From assembly GCA_903831085.1 (NCBI GenBank), contig CAIKWE010000021.1, positions 1-44,484 on the forward strand: 44,484 nt of DNA, read 5' to 3'. This document shows positions 27,301 to 42,300 of the stretch, one piece after another. Within the stretch, counting starts at the first letter, position 1, and each line of letters opens with the position of its first letter. The position numbers were made by a program, and so were the translations under genes. This stretch comes from an uncultured Verrucomicrobiota bacterium. GTDB taxonomy: Bacteria > Verrucomicrobiota > Kiritimatiellia > Kiritimatiellales > Tichowtungiaceae. The notes under the pieces were generated by a model. It saw nothing but the letters and a program-made list of their open reading frames with translations. It had not been told where the DNA came from and did no database searches.

Positions 27301-30300
27301 TTGAGTCCGTCGCGCATCACCTGGTAGGTCTCGCAGATCATCTGCATATCGCCGTACTCGATGCCGTTGTGAACCATTTTAACAAAATGGCCGGAGCCGC
27401 CCGGCCCGATCCAGTCAACACACACTTCGCCTTCGGGCGTGCGGGCGGAAATCGCCTCGAAAATCGGTTTGATCAATTCCCATGCGCCAGCCGAGCCGCC
27501 GGGCATCATCGCCGGGCCGTGCAGTGCGCCTTCTTCGCCGCCCGACACTCCGCAACCGACAAAGAGAAAACCCTTTTCTTCGCAAAATTTAATGCGGCGG
27601 TCGGTGTCTTCCCATTCCGAATTGCCGCCATCAATCACCACGTCGCCGGGATCGAGAAGCGGCGCCAGTTCCTTGAGCACGGAATCCACCGGCGCACCCG
27701 CCGTGACCATCATCATGATCTTGCGCGGCCGCCCGATTGATTTGATGAATTCCTTCAGATCATTCGCATGAACAAAACCCTCTTTATATTGACCGGAAAA
27801 CTTTTTCCGAAACGACTCACTCCAGTCGTAGCACGAAACGGTGAAGCCTTTCGACACCATGTTCCGGGCGAGGTTGGATCCCATCACCCCTAAACCAATC
27901 ATGCCGATATCTGTCGTTTTCATCTGTCGCTCCCCCTAATCGTTAACCTTACTTGGCGAATTTTTCTTTGTACGCCCAAAGTCCAAGAGCGGGATTGCTG
28001 ATATAAAAAATTTCTTCGCCGTCCGGCATGGTGTTGAAACCGTCCTTGAGTTTTTCCGGATTGTAGCGCGCCGCCATTTTCTCATACGGCACGGCGTTGA
28101 AGCCGACCGAACGGACTTCATCGAGCGTCACGCCCGGCCCGGGACAATAGGTGATGCTGAAGCGTCCTTCGGACGAGCCGTGAATCAAATGCGCGGCCGC
28201 GCCGCGATTGTTGCGTAGCTCCTCATTTTCCTCCACCGCTTTCAGCGTGGCGGGCGTTCCGCGATAACCGTACTTGCGGATCAGTTCGTCGATCTTGTGA
28301 TCTTCACCGAATTCCTTCAGAGCGGGAGCCAGTACGATCAATTCGCCGTCATCCGCAATCGCCATGCGTGTGCGGTAAACGGCCTTGTTGCCAAGCCATG
28401 TGCTCTGAAACTCATGCGGATCGAGATAGACGACCACTTTCTTCGGCTCACGGTCGAGTAGCGTGATGTTCACTTTGCGCGCCAGCTCGCAGGCTTTGTT
28501 ATACACCTGCACATCTTTGCCGGCGTAGAATCCGCGCATATGCATTTCGCCGGTACCGTAATCCTGCTCCATCACAGTCAGAATATATGTGATCGGCAGA
28601 TCGCTCAGAAAGGTATCGACGGCATAGTTGAACAGTCTGCGCACCGGCGTGTCGGTTTGTCCGAGAATCGTCTCCATGTTGCAGACCGCGCCGAGAAAGT
28701 GCGACTTGTTGATGATGTCCGAGCCGCCCGCGCCGACGACAATGTTTTTGGTGTAGTTGGCCATACCGACCACTTCGTGCGGCACCACCTGTCCGACGGA
28801 GAGAATCAGGTCGTAGCCGTCGAAGAGCATTTTATTCACTTCAACGCCGACCGGATAATTCACTTTACCGCCGGAAAGCTCCGCGAGCATTTTGCCGGGC
28901 ACTTCGCCCTTACGAACAATGCCGTTACGCCAATCGTGCACCTTGAATGCATCCAGCGGAATCGTCTCGCCGAACATCATGCGAAGCTGTTTTTCCGTCA
29001 TCGCATTGTGCGTTCCAAGGGTTGGAAGGATATCCACCTTCACCCCCTTGGCGGTCAGCAGTTCATAAACGATCGCCGTAATCGGCCCCGCCTGAGAATT
29101 CAGACGGGTATGATCCGGCGGAAGAACAAGGACTTTGCGCAAAGGAACCGGCTGGTTTTCCAAGGTCTGGAAAACCAGCGTGCGCAGCTCATCCCGCGAG
29201 ATCGATAACTCTTCACCGAAACGGCCGATCATGATGTGCTCCTTTTAGACGATATACGTCGAAGCGGCAGTATCACCTCCGCGACCTGTCCAGTTGGTAT
29301 GGAAGAACTCGCCGCGCGGTTTGTCAATCCGTTCGTAGGTGTGCGCGCCGAAATAGTCGCGCTGAGCCTGAAGCAGATTGGCCGGGAGACGTGCGGCGCG
29401 ATAGCCGTCGTAATAAGACAGCGCGGCGCTGATGGCGGGCATCGGGATGCCCAGCTCGATCGACTTGCAGATCACACGGCGCCAGCCGGCCTGCGCGTTC
29501 TGCACCTTGCCGCTGAAGAACGGGTCCAGCAACAGGTTGTTGAGATTGGGGTTACGGTCGAACGCTTCTTTGATCTTGCCAAGGAACACGGAACGGATGA
29601 TACAGCCGCCGCGCCACATGAGCGCGATGCCACCGTTGTTGAGGTTCCATCCGTAGGTCTTCGCGGCGGCGCGCATGAGCTGGTAGCCCTGCGCATAGCT
29701 GACCAGTTTGGATGCGTAGAGCGCCTGCTTGAGGTCTTCGATCATCGCGGCTTTATCGCCTTTGAATTTCACGCCGGGACCCTTCAGCGTCTTCGACGCT
29801 TCCACGCGTTCGTCTTTAATGGCCGACAGACAGCGGGCGAAAACGGCCTCGCCGATCAATGTCAGAGGCTGACCTTCGTCCAGCGCCGCAACAGCGGTCC
29901 ATTTGCCGGTGCCCTTCTGGCCTGCGGTATCAAGAATTTTATCCAGTACCGCTTCACCCGCTTCGGTCTTGTAGCCGAGAATGTCGCGCGTGATTTCGAT
30001 GAGATAAGAATCGAGTTCGGTTTCGTTCCATTCGGTGAACACCTTGTGCATCTCTTCGTTCGAGAGGCCGAGACCTTCTTTCATCATCTGGTAGGTTTCG
30101 CAGATCATCTGCATGTCGCCGTACTCAATGCCGTTGTGCACCATCTTGACGAAATGGCCTGCTCCGTTTTCGCCGACCCATTCGCAGCAGGGTTCGCCGG
30201 CATCGGTCTGCGCGCAGATTTTCTGGAAGATCGGCTTCACGGCCGGCCATGCAGCGGGTGAGCCGCCGGGCATGATGGACGGGCCGAGGAGCGCGCCTTC

Positions 30301-33300
30301 TTCACCGCCGGAAACGCCGGTGCCGATAAAGAGCAAGCCTTTGCTTTCAACATATTTTGTGCGGCGGATGGTGTCCGGAAAGTGCGAGTTGCCGCCGTCG
30401 ATGATAATGTCGCCCGGTTCCAGGAAAGGAATAACCAGCTCGATAAAATCGTCCACGGCTTTCCCGGCTTTGACGAGCATCATGACTTTGCGCGGACGCT
30501 CAAGGCTCGCGCAGAATTCTTTGATGCTGTGCGCGCCGATAAATTTTTTGCCTGCTCCGCGCCCGGCAATAAACGCGTCGACTTTTTCCACGGTGCGATT
30601 GAATACCGCCACGGTGAAGCCCTTGCTTTCCATATTGAGAACCAGGTTCTCACCCATTACCGCCAAACCAATCAATCCGATATCTGCTTTTTTCATGATG
30701 CTCTCCTTATAGGTTGTTAAATGTCAGTTCCAGTGCGGTTCGCTCGGCAGCGCCGCATCAAATTCAGCCAGCAGTTTCTTCTGATATTCACCGGCAAACG
30801 TTCCGGCAAAGAATTTTTCGAGTCCTTCCTTGGCCAGGCGCTCCCAGGAGGCTTCCTCGTTGCCCGGCACGATCGGGTAGAAAAACGCATTGTTATCCTT
30901 GGCGGCCTTGTAATCTCCAGGAGCATCCCCCACCTTCAGAATTTTATCGGCAGCATACCCTTTCCCTTCGATGGCAAAATGAATGTGCTCGGATTTGGTT
31001 CCATGCTCCTGACCGGCGATCAGATTGACGTAGGGAGTCATCCCGTTTTCTTCCCACTCGCGCTCCAGCGCTTCGAGCGGCGTCTGGGAAACCACGATCA
31101 TATCCGCCATTTCATGCCCCCTCTTCAGCACGTCCATCACAAACGGGAACGGCCCCACACCCGAAACCATATCGGCCACGCGCGCATTGACCTCCTGGCT
31201 CCAGGCCAGCATTGTTTTGAGTTCCTGATTGCCGGTCTTTTCAACTTCCTGCTTTAGAGCAGGGTTGCCGAGTTTGGTCTCACGCTTAACCCACGCATCA
31301 AGTTCTTTAAGTTCCGGAACTTTAAATCCGCGGGCCTGAACGTCTTTGCGCGCCCGCAACAGATCGCGGGCATGCTGAATGGCAAAAAACCGGTTGCATC
31401 CGCGGGTCTTGCTGTAGAGATTGACGAAATCCCAGACTTCGCGGGCGGCTTTGCTCACTGCCTGGAGTCCCAGGTGTTTGATAAAAGCCGGACAAAAGCA
31501 TTCCTTGTGCTTCAGTTCCATTGTATCAAACACGCATCCGTCGCTGTCGAAGCCGATGAAGTAGTCGTGTTTTTTAGGTAACTGTTTCAGTTGGGCCACA
31601 TAATCCATTTGCATTTCTCCTTATCTATAAATTTTCGGGAATAGCCTACCGCTTAACCCGCGCGTTGCCTTTCCAGATACTCCAGAGCTGTTCTTCGTCA
31701 GCGGGCTGAGCGTAGTCGGTCAGCATCGTGGCCGCAAGCGCTCCGCTGGCCCAGCCGAACTGGGTGCACTTCTTGACGTCCCAGCCCTTAAGGATGCCGT
31801 AAAGCAGGCCGCCGACAAAACCGTCGCCGCCGCCAATGCGATCCATCACACCGATTTCGCGCGGCTTGATAATTTCCCATTCCTTACCGTCCGTGACCAG
31901 CGCGCCCCACATATGGCTGTTGGCCGAGATCACTTCGCGAAGCGTTGTGCCGAAGTACGTGGCATTGGGATATGCGGCCTGAACCCGGCCGATCATCTCC
32001 TTGAAGCCGTCAATTTTTTCATCAAGCCCCTTGCCGCCGGACTCAGGGCCTTGAATACCGAGGCAGAGCTGGAAGTCCTCTTCGTTACCGATCAGAATGT
32101 CACTGCGCGAGGCAATTTCGGCGAATGCCGCAGAAAGTTCTTTTTCCCGACCCTTCCAGAAGCTGGCCCGGTGGTTGAGGTCGAACGATATTAACGAGCC
32201 GTTCTTCTTGGCAATACGGGCGATATCCAGACAAAGCTTGCTGGTCTTTGGCGACAGAGCCGCGATCAGTCCCGAAAGGTGCACAATCCTGACACCTTCC
32301 TTAGCAAAAATCCGATCCAGATCGAAATCGTCCGCGCTGAGCTCCCGTCCGACTTCGCCGGCCCGGTCATTATGAACTCTCGGCCCGCGCGAGCCAAAGC
32401 CGCTATCTGCCATGTTGATCTGATGACGATAACCCCAGGGATTGCCTTGATCAAACTCAGGACCTTCAAAGTCCATCCGGCGGCTTCTGAGATTATCTTT
32501 TATGAAGTGCGAGACCGGACTGCCTTTGACAAACGCGGTCAAAACCTTGACCGGTAATCCGAGATAGGAAGCCACGCTGGCGACGTTGCTCTCCGCGCTG
32601 GTCGCCTGCATCTTGAAAGTGTCGCTGCAATGGAAGGGCTGCGAATCAGCAGGGGTCAACCGAATCCCCATACTGGTTACAACAAGCAGGGAATATTTTT
32701 TTGTTTCCGTTTCACTCATTTTTTTCTCCTTCAATGAATTTTTACAGTTCAACCGTCTTAGACGCCGGTATAAGCCGAAAAACCGCCGTCCACCGGAACA
32801 ATCACGCCGGTTACAAATTTCGCGGCTTCCGAAATCAGGTAATGAATGGTGCCGTACACTTCTTCCTGTTCCCCAAAGCGGCGGAACGGGGTTTTGCCAA
32901 TGACCTGCTGACCGCGTTCGGTGTAGGAGCCGTCTTCTTTAACCAGCAGCGCGCGGTTCTGGTTACCGATGAAAAAGCCCGGAGCCAGCGCGTTCACGCG
33001 AACGCCCGATCCGTATTTCATCGCCATTTCGGTGGCCATCCATTTGGTGAAGTTGTCGACTGCGGCCTTGCCGTTGGAATAGCCGAGAACGCGGGTCAAA
33101 GCTTGAGTGGCGGACATGGAAGAGAAGTTGATCACACAGCCGGACTTCTGCGCTTTGAAGGCTCTGGCGAAGGTCAGCGTCGGCATGACCGTTCCCTTGA
33201 GGTTCAGGTCGAGCACCTTGCTGTAGTCTTCCATCTTCAGGTCGAAAACATCCTGATCGGGGCCGATGGTTGCACCGGGCATATTGCCACCCGCGCCGTT

Positions 33301-36300
33301 GATCAGCACGTCAACACGACCGAGGGTGGTCATAATTTTTTGATAAACCGAATCCAGCACCGCCTGATCGAGAACGTTGCAGGCATATCCGCAGCACTTT
33401 TCTGAAATCTTCTTCGCCTCGGCAACGGTTTGATCAACCTGCTCCTGTTTCAGATCTAGATAGATGACATACGCTCCCTGCTCCTGCAGATATTTAGCCG
33501 TTCCGCCTGCCAGCACACCGGCCGCACCCGTCACCGCAATTACCTTGTCCTTCAGATCAAAAAGATTCTTCATAGTTATTAGTTCCTTTCTTCAATAATT
33601 CATCTCAATTGTTTGAGATAACGATTATATATATTTTTCGCAAGCGAAAAACTTGATTTTTATTTCCTCTCGAGTCACTGTCTGAACAGGTTAAGGAGAT
33701 TCCATGGCGGTTAGCCAGAAACAAATTGCAGAAAAACTCGGTGTGTCTATTGCACTGGTCTCGCGAGTACTGTCCGGAAAGGCGGAAGAAATCGGTATTG
33801 CGTCGGACACAATCGACCGGGTTTTAAAGGCCGCCGAAGCGATGGGTTATGTCCCCAGCGCCGCCGCTTTGTCCCTTAAAGGAAAGTCCACCCGCACCAT
33901 CGGTGTGGCCGTGTATGATTTTAATGACCCTTTCTTCGGCGCACTCATCAGACAGATTCAAACTCAGGCCCACGAGCACAACTACTCGCTGGTGCTGGCC
34001 GGATTTCTCAGCCGCATTCCGGACGAACAGGATCTGCAATCTCTCCACAAACACGCCATTGATGGACTTCTTGTTCTCGGCTCCGACCTCAACGCCCACT
34101 GGCTGCTGGACTTCGCCTATCTGCCCGTTGCGCGAATCGGACACGGAGCCGCAGACGAAGCCAGCCTCAAGGTGACCGTCGATGAGGACAATGCAGCCGG
34201 ACAGCTCATAAAGCATCTGGTTGCCAACGAACGGAAACATCTGGTCTGTATTTCAGGCCCGCTGCCTGCGCACCGCGTGCGGCAGGCGGCTCTGGAAAAA
34301 GCGACCGCTGCTGCCGGTCTTAAGTTAGCGTCCGTTATATCCAAAGAAAAAGAGCCCTTCGCCGCCGGCGTGCGGGTTACACAACAGCTTCTGGAAGGCT
34401 CGTCCAACGCCGATGCGCTGATCTGCACCACCGACCTGATCGCTATGGGAGCATTACACGCGCTGCACGAGGCGGGCATCACAGTTCCCGGTCAGATGGC
34501 GGTCACCGGATTCGATGATATTCCGACCGCCGCGCAGTTTATTCCGCCAATCACCACCATTTGCCAGCCGATCCAGGAAATGGTTCGTCGAGCTTTTGAG
34601 GCCATTATCGAACCTTCGAACCCGCAAACGGTTTATCTCCCCGGGAAACTCATCGTCCGGGAAACGGCGTAGATCGGCCGCGGCACATTGTCCGATGTTC
34701 GGAAAATCAGGCGAGTTCTTCAGAAATAATCGCCGCGACGCGGCCGGCGGGACTGCCGGTGCCAAGCGTTTTTTCCAAGGTTTGGAAATTTTCAATCATC
34801 GCCGCTCGGGAAGACGTATCGTTGATCAGCGGATCAATCGCCGCGACCAGCTCAATCGGCAGCATGTGCTGTTGAAGGCGTTCCGGCATGATTTCTTTAC
34901 CCGCAATAATGTTGGCAATGCCCACTCGCGGAATACGAATCAGAGCACGGGCAAACAGATAGTTCAAAAAGCTTACGCGGTAAACCAGCACGGTCGGACA
35001 GTGCAACAGCGCGGCTTCGAGCGTCGCCGTGCCGGAGGCAACAAACGCGGCGTCGGCCTGTTTGAGCACCTCGCGCGCCCTGCCTGCCAGAACCGAAACC
35101 TTGCGCGGCGCTTTGGCCGCCGTCTGCAGGATCCCCTCAACCTGCGCGAGGCGGCGTTCCGGCACCGGGATCAGAAAGGAAACATCGGACCGCCAGTCTT
35201 CAATCAGTTTCGCCGCTTCAAGCAGTCGCGGCAGGATATATGTGATCTCCTGTTTGCGGCTTCCGGGCAGGAGCGCGATTTTTGTTCTTTCGCCCCAAGG
35301 CAGCGGTTCCGGTTCTTTCGTGCGGAATTCACGTAACTCATCCACCATCGGGTGGCCGACAAAATCGACTTTCAGGTCAACGTCTTTGAACACCTCAACC
35401 TCAAACGGAAAAATCACCATCAGCCGGTCGATGATTTTTGCCATCTTCGGAATACGTCCGCGGTTCCACGCCCAAACCTGCGGGCAGACATAATAAAGCA
35501 CTTTGATGCCGCGTTTTTTGAGCTCACGGGCAAGGCGCAGGTTGAAGCCGGGATAGTCCACCAGCAGCGCGGCCTCCGGTTTACGTTTGTCCGCTTCAGC
35601 CAGCACTTCGTCGAACGTGCGTTTAAAAAACGGATAACGTTTAAACACTTCGACAAAGCCCATCACATCCATTTCGCGGGTATCGTGAAGCAGCTCCATT
35701 CCTTCGGCGCGGAGTTTTTCGCCGCCGATACCCCAGACGGTGATGTCCGCGCGGGTTTGCTTCAGTGCGTGAATGACATCCGCCGCGTGCATGTCGCCGG
35801 AATCTTCGCCCGCTATAACCAGAAGAGATTTCATGGACTAACCCTGCGCTTCAAGAACTATGACGGCAAGACCCATGGCGTCGGCCTGAGCAATGAGTTC
35901 GTCCTTGTTCAGCAGAATGGCGCCGCCCGCTTCGATGGCCAGACAGGAGGCTTTGGCTTTTTTGAGCGATTTGAGAGTCCACATTCCAATGACTGGAATA
36001 TCAAAGCGCATATCGTGTCCAACCTTTGGAACTTTGACGACGACCGCGCCGCGCCCGCCGAGTTTTCCGCCGCGCTGAATGGCCTTATTGGTGCCTTCAA
36101 ACGCCTCAACGGCGAGAATCATTCCCTCTTTGACGACCACCGTCTGGCCGATGTCGAGATGGCTGGTGTCTTTGATGACACGGCGACCGATGGCAATATC
36201 GTTGAGCTCGCGGGCATCTGGCGCGCGGACAGTGAGCGGTCCGGCGGCGGGCATGTAGTCCTGCATAAAGGAACTGGCGGACAGCAGCTTGATGCCAGTT

Positions 36301-39300
36301 TTTTCAATCTCAGCGATAAGCCTCCCAAAGATGGTGTGTGCGTTTTTCACCGGCATGCTTTTGAGCAGCTCAACAAGCGCCTTATCCAGCCCGATCCGGA
36401 AAATGTTGGCGGGCTTGATCTGACCGGCCATCACCGCGTGACGGGCACCGCACCGTTTCAGCGCTTCCAGCATCGGCTCCAGACCGACGCGCAACCAGAC
36501 GACTTCGTCGGCGACCTGTACGATTTCGCGGTGGGTTTCTCCTTTAAAGGCGATGGCGATAATGCGTTTCACGCCGCGCTTCCGGGCGGCGCGGGCGAGC
36601 AGCAGCGGGTAGTCGGCCCGTCCGGCAATCAGAGCCAGTATTTCAGGTGTTTCATTCATGGCTGGAAAAATTATTGAAATAAAAGTCCGCCCAGTCCCCC
36701 GTTGGACGGTTGAGACAGGGCTCCGAAAGGCAGGCGTCCAGCCGCCGGCTGAACGAGCGCTTGAAAACGGACATCACCCCACAACGGTTGGAAGCGTACA
36801 TCTTTGCGTAATACGGTACGGATCGGTTCACCGCCTTTTTCAACCGCGCCCTTGATCGTCTCGATAGCTTGATCAAACCGTTTCAACTCGATACGCACAG
36901 CAGCCAGTTCAATTTGAATTCTTAAATCGTCGGGCTTGTCCGCCAGATATTTAATAAAGACCGGTTCCAATAAATCGAACCGCTTCATCTGAACAAGCAT
37001 CTGCGCAAGTTGCAACTGGACTTCCGGCGGCATGGCTGTCTGAAGCACATTACCAAACAGCCGGGTCATGGGGCCCTGCTCCTGCAGCGCGTTGTAGAGC
37101 TGAAGAAGTTCAAAGACCACGCCGATGTCGGCATTCTGTCCGCCGCGCAACATGCCTTCGAGTTCCATCTTGCGGGCGGTCATATCCTGCATCTGTTTGA
37201 CCTGATTCAGGAATCCCTGCGCGCTGTCGTTATGCACATCCTGCGCAAGAAAATCAGAAACGACCTTACGGGCTTCTTCAAAACGGTGCTGGCGCATGTA
37301 GAGATCGGCGAGGCGGAAAACGGCTTCCGGACTGAGCGGGTAAAGCTCAACCGCCTGCTTGAAGGCGTATTCCGCTTCAGCTATATTGCCGCGCGCGGCA
37401 TAAAGTCCGGCGATGGCGCTACGTAGTTTGGAGAACGTCTTGCGGGCACACACATCGCGAACGAATTTTTTATCATTCACCAGTCGTTTCGTACACCAGT
37501 CCCAGAACTCATGGTCATTCTTGACCATTTCCGGAGTGATCGCCGTCGGCTCGTTGTTGATCTTCATGATGAGGCCGTGCGGTGTGAGATATGGATACAT
37601 CCATGGAATAACATAGCTCTCTTCGACGAAAAACTCGCGCTTGCGCAGCTTGCCGTCGGGGCCGACCGGATCAAACGGAACAACCGCCGAACTGGACTCC
37701 CGGGTGGATTCAGCGGTTTTCACTTCCGTAACGTACTGGTTGTGGTCAAAAATCTGCTTACAGAGAATGCCGTTGATCTGCATGACGCCGCCGACGCCCT
37801 GCACCTGCACACGCCCGCCTTCCATCTTGACGTCGGCCCCCGCATCAATTTTTCCGCTTTGAACATCCTGAATGAATTCCTGAAAAGCGCGGTTGCTGTC
37901 AGACGCGGACGGAATCCAGAGTTGATCGCCGTAGATGTCGCGAGTGGTCGACATAAACGTGGCATCGGCCAGCGCGTTCTGGGTGATGAGATAAACATCG
38001 GGCCGCACTCCCGGACAGTAGATCATGTAGGTCGGCACAAAGCGTCCCGGGTCGGTTCCACCGAAGAAAAGCGCGTTGGTGCCCATCGGCGGCGGATAGT
38101 TGTTCTTGCGCAGGGTTTCAGGATATTCCTGCCACACCTTATCGAACTCGGCGTCCGAGATGCGCCGCTCAAACGGAAATACGTACTTGTAGTGAAGATC
38201 GTCTTTAATTCCTTCGATCCCGCGCAACTGCCAGTTGCCGAACTGCCAGCCAAAGCCATGCCCGTTCTGCTCGGAGCCGCCAACGACCCTGAGCTGTTCG
38301 TTGCTGTAATAGTTTTTGTATATCAGCGAAAACGGCAGCAGGAAAACCAGCAGCGTGCCGACCCATTTGGTAACCGGGTTGTTGCCGACCAGAGTTTCGA
38401 GCCACGCCATCAGCAAAAGCAAACCGTAACCGATCCAGATTGCATAGACGGCATGCGACTGAATGTACTGAACCCGTGCGATGAAAAGCGTCTGAATGTC
38501 GAGTTTCGGATTCTGCAGGATGATAAAAAGAATACCCACGCCGATGAAAGCGGCCACGGTGGTAAAAAGCCAGTCGCGGTTTTTTCGGCCGACACGTACG
38601 ATAAAGGCAAACGGCAAAATCGCCAGCAACGCCACCGGTGCAAGGAACTGCGCGCGCAGGTCCCGCAGAAAAGCGCCGACCTGATCAAAAAAAGTGAGAG
38701 AGAAAACGTTGGTCAATGTGACTTTTTCATACTGTCCGCGGGTGATGGCGTGCATGAAGCCTTCCCATGTGCGCGGATAGCCCCAGTTGATCGGCGGGTT
38801 CTGGTCAGACGAAACCGGCATGAACAGATAGAACGACAAACCGAGCAGCATCAGCAGATAGGTGGCGCAGACTGTTTTTCCGTTCGGCAGAAAAAGGCCG
38901 AGTACCGGAACAACCACCGCATAGACCGTCCAGAACCAGAATCCGATATTCGCCGGTCCGGAGATCCAGCACCATGTTACATACTGCGGGTTATCGGCCA
39001 TGACCTTGTTCAAGCCGACCATAAGAACATAAAAAGCGCCAACGATCGCGAAGTCACGGCCCAGCTTGATGTGGCGCAGAAAAACCGCCAGACCAACGGC
39101 AGCACCCATGAACAAAAGAGTCTGGTGATTGGTGAGGCCGAGGCCGAATACGAACGCCATCAGGAAGAGCGGCTTGGGGTTTTCCGGCTCAACCATCCAG
39201 CGGTAGAGCAACAGCAGTACGACGGTCTGAAAGAAAATGTTGAGCGCATAAACCTCCGCAATCACCGCCTGCGACCACATGCCCTGACTGAACGCCAGCA

Positions 39301-42300
39301 GCAGCCCGCTGGAAACACCCGCCACGCAACAGAAAAGACTCTCGGTTTTTTCACCAAGCACATCCGTCTCTTTTTTCAGTCCATGAAGAAGCCGAAGCCC
39401 TGAACAGCTCACCAGCAGCGCCAGGGTTCCGCAGGCCATTGCTCCGCTGAACGCGGAGAAAAGGGCGACCGCTCCCGCAGGATTCGGATAACCATGATAC
39501 TTCAGCCCGTTAAAAATCCATTGAAAAAACCAGGTCAGGAGCGTCCAGATCGGGTAGCCCGGCGGATGCGGCACACCAAGATAGTCGGAGCCTGTGATCA
39601 GCTCGCCGGAATCTTCGAGCGTAACGGTTGGCGCGCTCGTCAGCGCATAGACGGTCAGCGTAATCAGGAACGTAAGTCCGAAAGCAATCCAGTCGGCACG
39701 GCGAAAAAACGGTTTCGATTTCAAAGCAAAGCCCTTTCGTGAACGAATTAGAGAAGCTGAAATAAGCCCTTTTTGAATTCAAAGGTCAAGTTTACAGAAG
39801 GCCCGGACTCCTGTATGGTCACCCTAATGAACAGTGAAGAAAGCAGTTCCCGCTTTGCGAAAGTTTACGGCAGCCCCGGACAAGGCCCCCGCACTCTGGG
39901 CCCGTTACGCGTTTTCTGGCCGCTGATGCCCATTTGTCTTGTTGCCGGCTGGCTATTGCACGCCGCTATGCCCGTTCCGCACCTTTCCACCTCCTCGGCC
40001 GGTGTTCTTTTTGTCCTACTGGCGGTGACGCTCGCGCTCTTCATCGGCTGGAGCGCCCGCAGACTGCGCAGTTTTCTCAAAGGAGCCGAAGGTGAAGAGA
40101 CCGTCGCGCGCATTCTTTCCTTCCTGCCTTCAAACCACACGGTCTTCAATGATCTGCAACTCGACCCGCGCGGCCCGGCCTTCGACCATATCGTCGTCGC
40201 GCCCGCCGGAATTTTTGTGATCGAAACCAAAAACTGGAGCGGTGAGATCACCTTCCAGAACGGACAGGTGCTCAGCAACGGGCAGGCGCCGAGCCGCCCG
40301 CCGCTCAAACAGGTCAAGGAAGAAGCCGCCGCGCTGCTCGACTATCTGGCCGCCGTAAGATGCCCGGCGGTTCCGGTTTATCCGGTCATCTGCTTTGTCG
40401 GCAACCGTCCGCTGGACGGCCTTGTTAATGTCGGAGGCGTGCGCATCTGCACCGACGCGGATCTGAGAGACCTCTTTGAAAACTCTCTTGAAACACCTCT
40501 GCCCGCCGGTACGCTCGGCATGATCGCCAGTGAACTCGCACGCTGTGCGGAAGATAAATAGGGAGACCGAAATGATCCGCGCGCTGATCCCGATTGCCGA
40601 CGGCAGTGAAGAAATGGAAGTCGTCATCGTCACCGACACGCTCCGCCGCGCGGGCTGGGATGTCGTGCTGGCTGGACTGCACGGCATCGCGCCCGTCACC
40701 GCCTCGCGGAAAGTAAAAATTATTCCCGACGCCTGCTGGGAGAAACTCGACCTGCTTTCGTTCGACCTGCTCGTTCTGCCCGGCGGCGCGGGTGCTAAAA
40801 CGCTCTGCGAACATGACGGCGTGCAGGAAACCATCCGTATTTTTGATATTGAGGAGAAATGGATCGCCGCCATCTGCGCCGGGCCACGTGCACTGCATAA
40901 AGCCGGTGTTCTCAAAGGCCGCGCCTTCACCTGCTATCCGGGCGTCGAAAAAGACATGCAGCGTCCCGACCGCTCCGATGAAGCCGTCGTCGTTGACCGC
41001 AACCTCGTCACCAGCCAAGGGCCGGGTACCGCCTTTGACTTCGCGCTCAAACTGATTGAATTGATCGACAGCCCCGCCGCTGCGGAAAAAGTCCGTAGTG
41101 GATTGATCTACTGAGCATGAAGACCGAAAACAAAGTCCGTATCCTGATCAATCCGAACTCCGGAATGGGAGTCGCTCTTGACCGTATTCACGGAGCACTC
41201 ATCGAATACTGGGATCGACCCGGCAACGATCTTTCAATTCAGTTCAGCACCTCTAAAGAAGACGGGCAGGCCAAAGCGCGCCGCGCCGTGGAAGAAGGCG
41301 TCGGCAGACTGCTGGTGATCGGCGGCGACGGCATGGTCAACACCATCGGCAGTGTGCTGATTGGCACAGACACCGCACTGGGCGTTATCCCCGCCGGAAG
41401 CGGCAACGGATTTGCCCGCCACTTCAACACTCCTCTCGACATTGTCAAAGCAACCGAAGCTCTGGCCTCGGCCTCTGTACAGCGCATCGACGTCGGCTTC
41501 GCCAACGGCCAGCCGTTTTTTGTCACCTGCTCACTGGCGTGGGATGCCGCGCTGGTGAACATTTTTGAAAAATCGCCGGTGCGCGGCGTGCTGCCCTATG
41601 TTTTCGCCGGCGTTTACCAGTTCTTCGACTACACTCCGCAACCGTTCACCTTTTGCATTGATGACGGAGAAGAATTCACCATCGACGATCCGCAAGTCTG
41701 CACCGCCGCCAACCTCACCCAGTACGGCGGTGGCGCGCAGATCGCGCCCGGCGCAAAAGCCGACGACGGACAACTCCTGCTCGTCACCGTCCGTAAGCGC
41801 GACATGCCGCTCGTTCTGCTGATGTTTGGAAAACTTTTTGACGGCACCATTGACCGGCTGAACGGAATACACACCCGGCCTTTCCGCACGCTGACCGTCC
41901 GGAGACAAAAAGCGGGGCCGATGCAGCTCGACGGAGAACTGATCGAAGCCCCGGCCGAAGTGAAAATCACCGTACAGCAACGTGCGCTGAACGTTCTCGT
42001 TTCTCAAGCCTCATGCTTGTAGAGATGCACGTCGCGCTGCGGGAACGGAATCGAAAGCCCTTCGGCATCAAACCGCTTCTTGATCGCTTCGTTCAGCGCA
42101 AAGGAAATATCCCCGTAATCTTCCGCCTTCACCCAAGGACGCACGGCGAAATCCACACTGCTTTCGGCTAGTTTTAAGACACCGACAAACGGCGCGGGAT
42201 CTTTCAGCACACGCGGGTCCTTCTCCAGCAGATCCATCAGCACCGCCTTGGCTTTATCGATACTGTCGCCGTATCCGATGCTCGCCGTCAGATCGACACG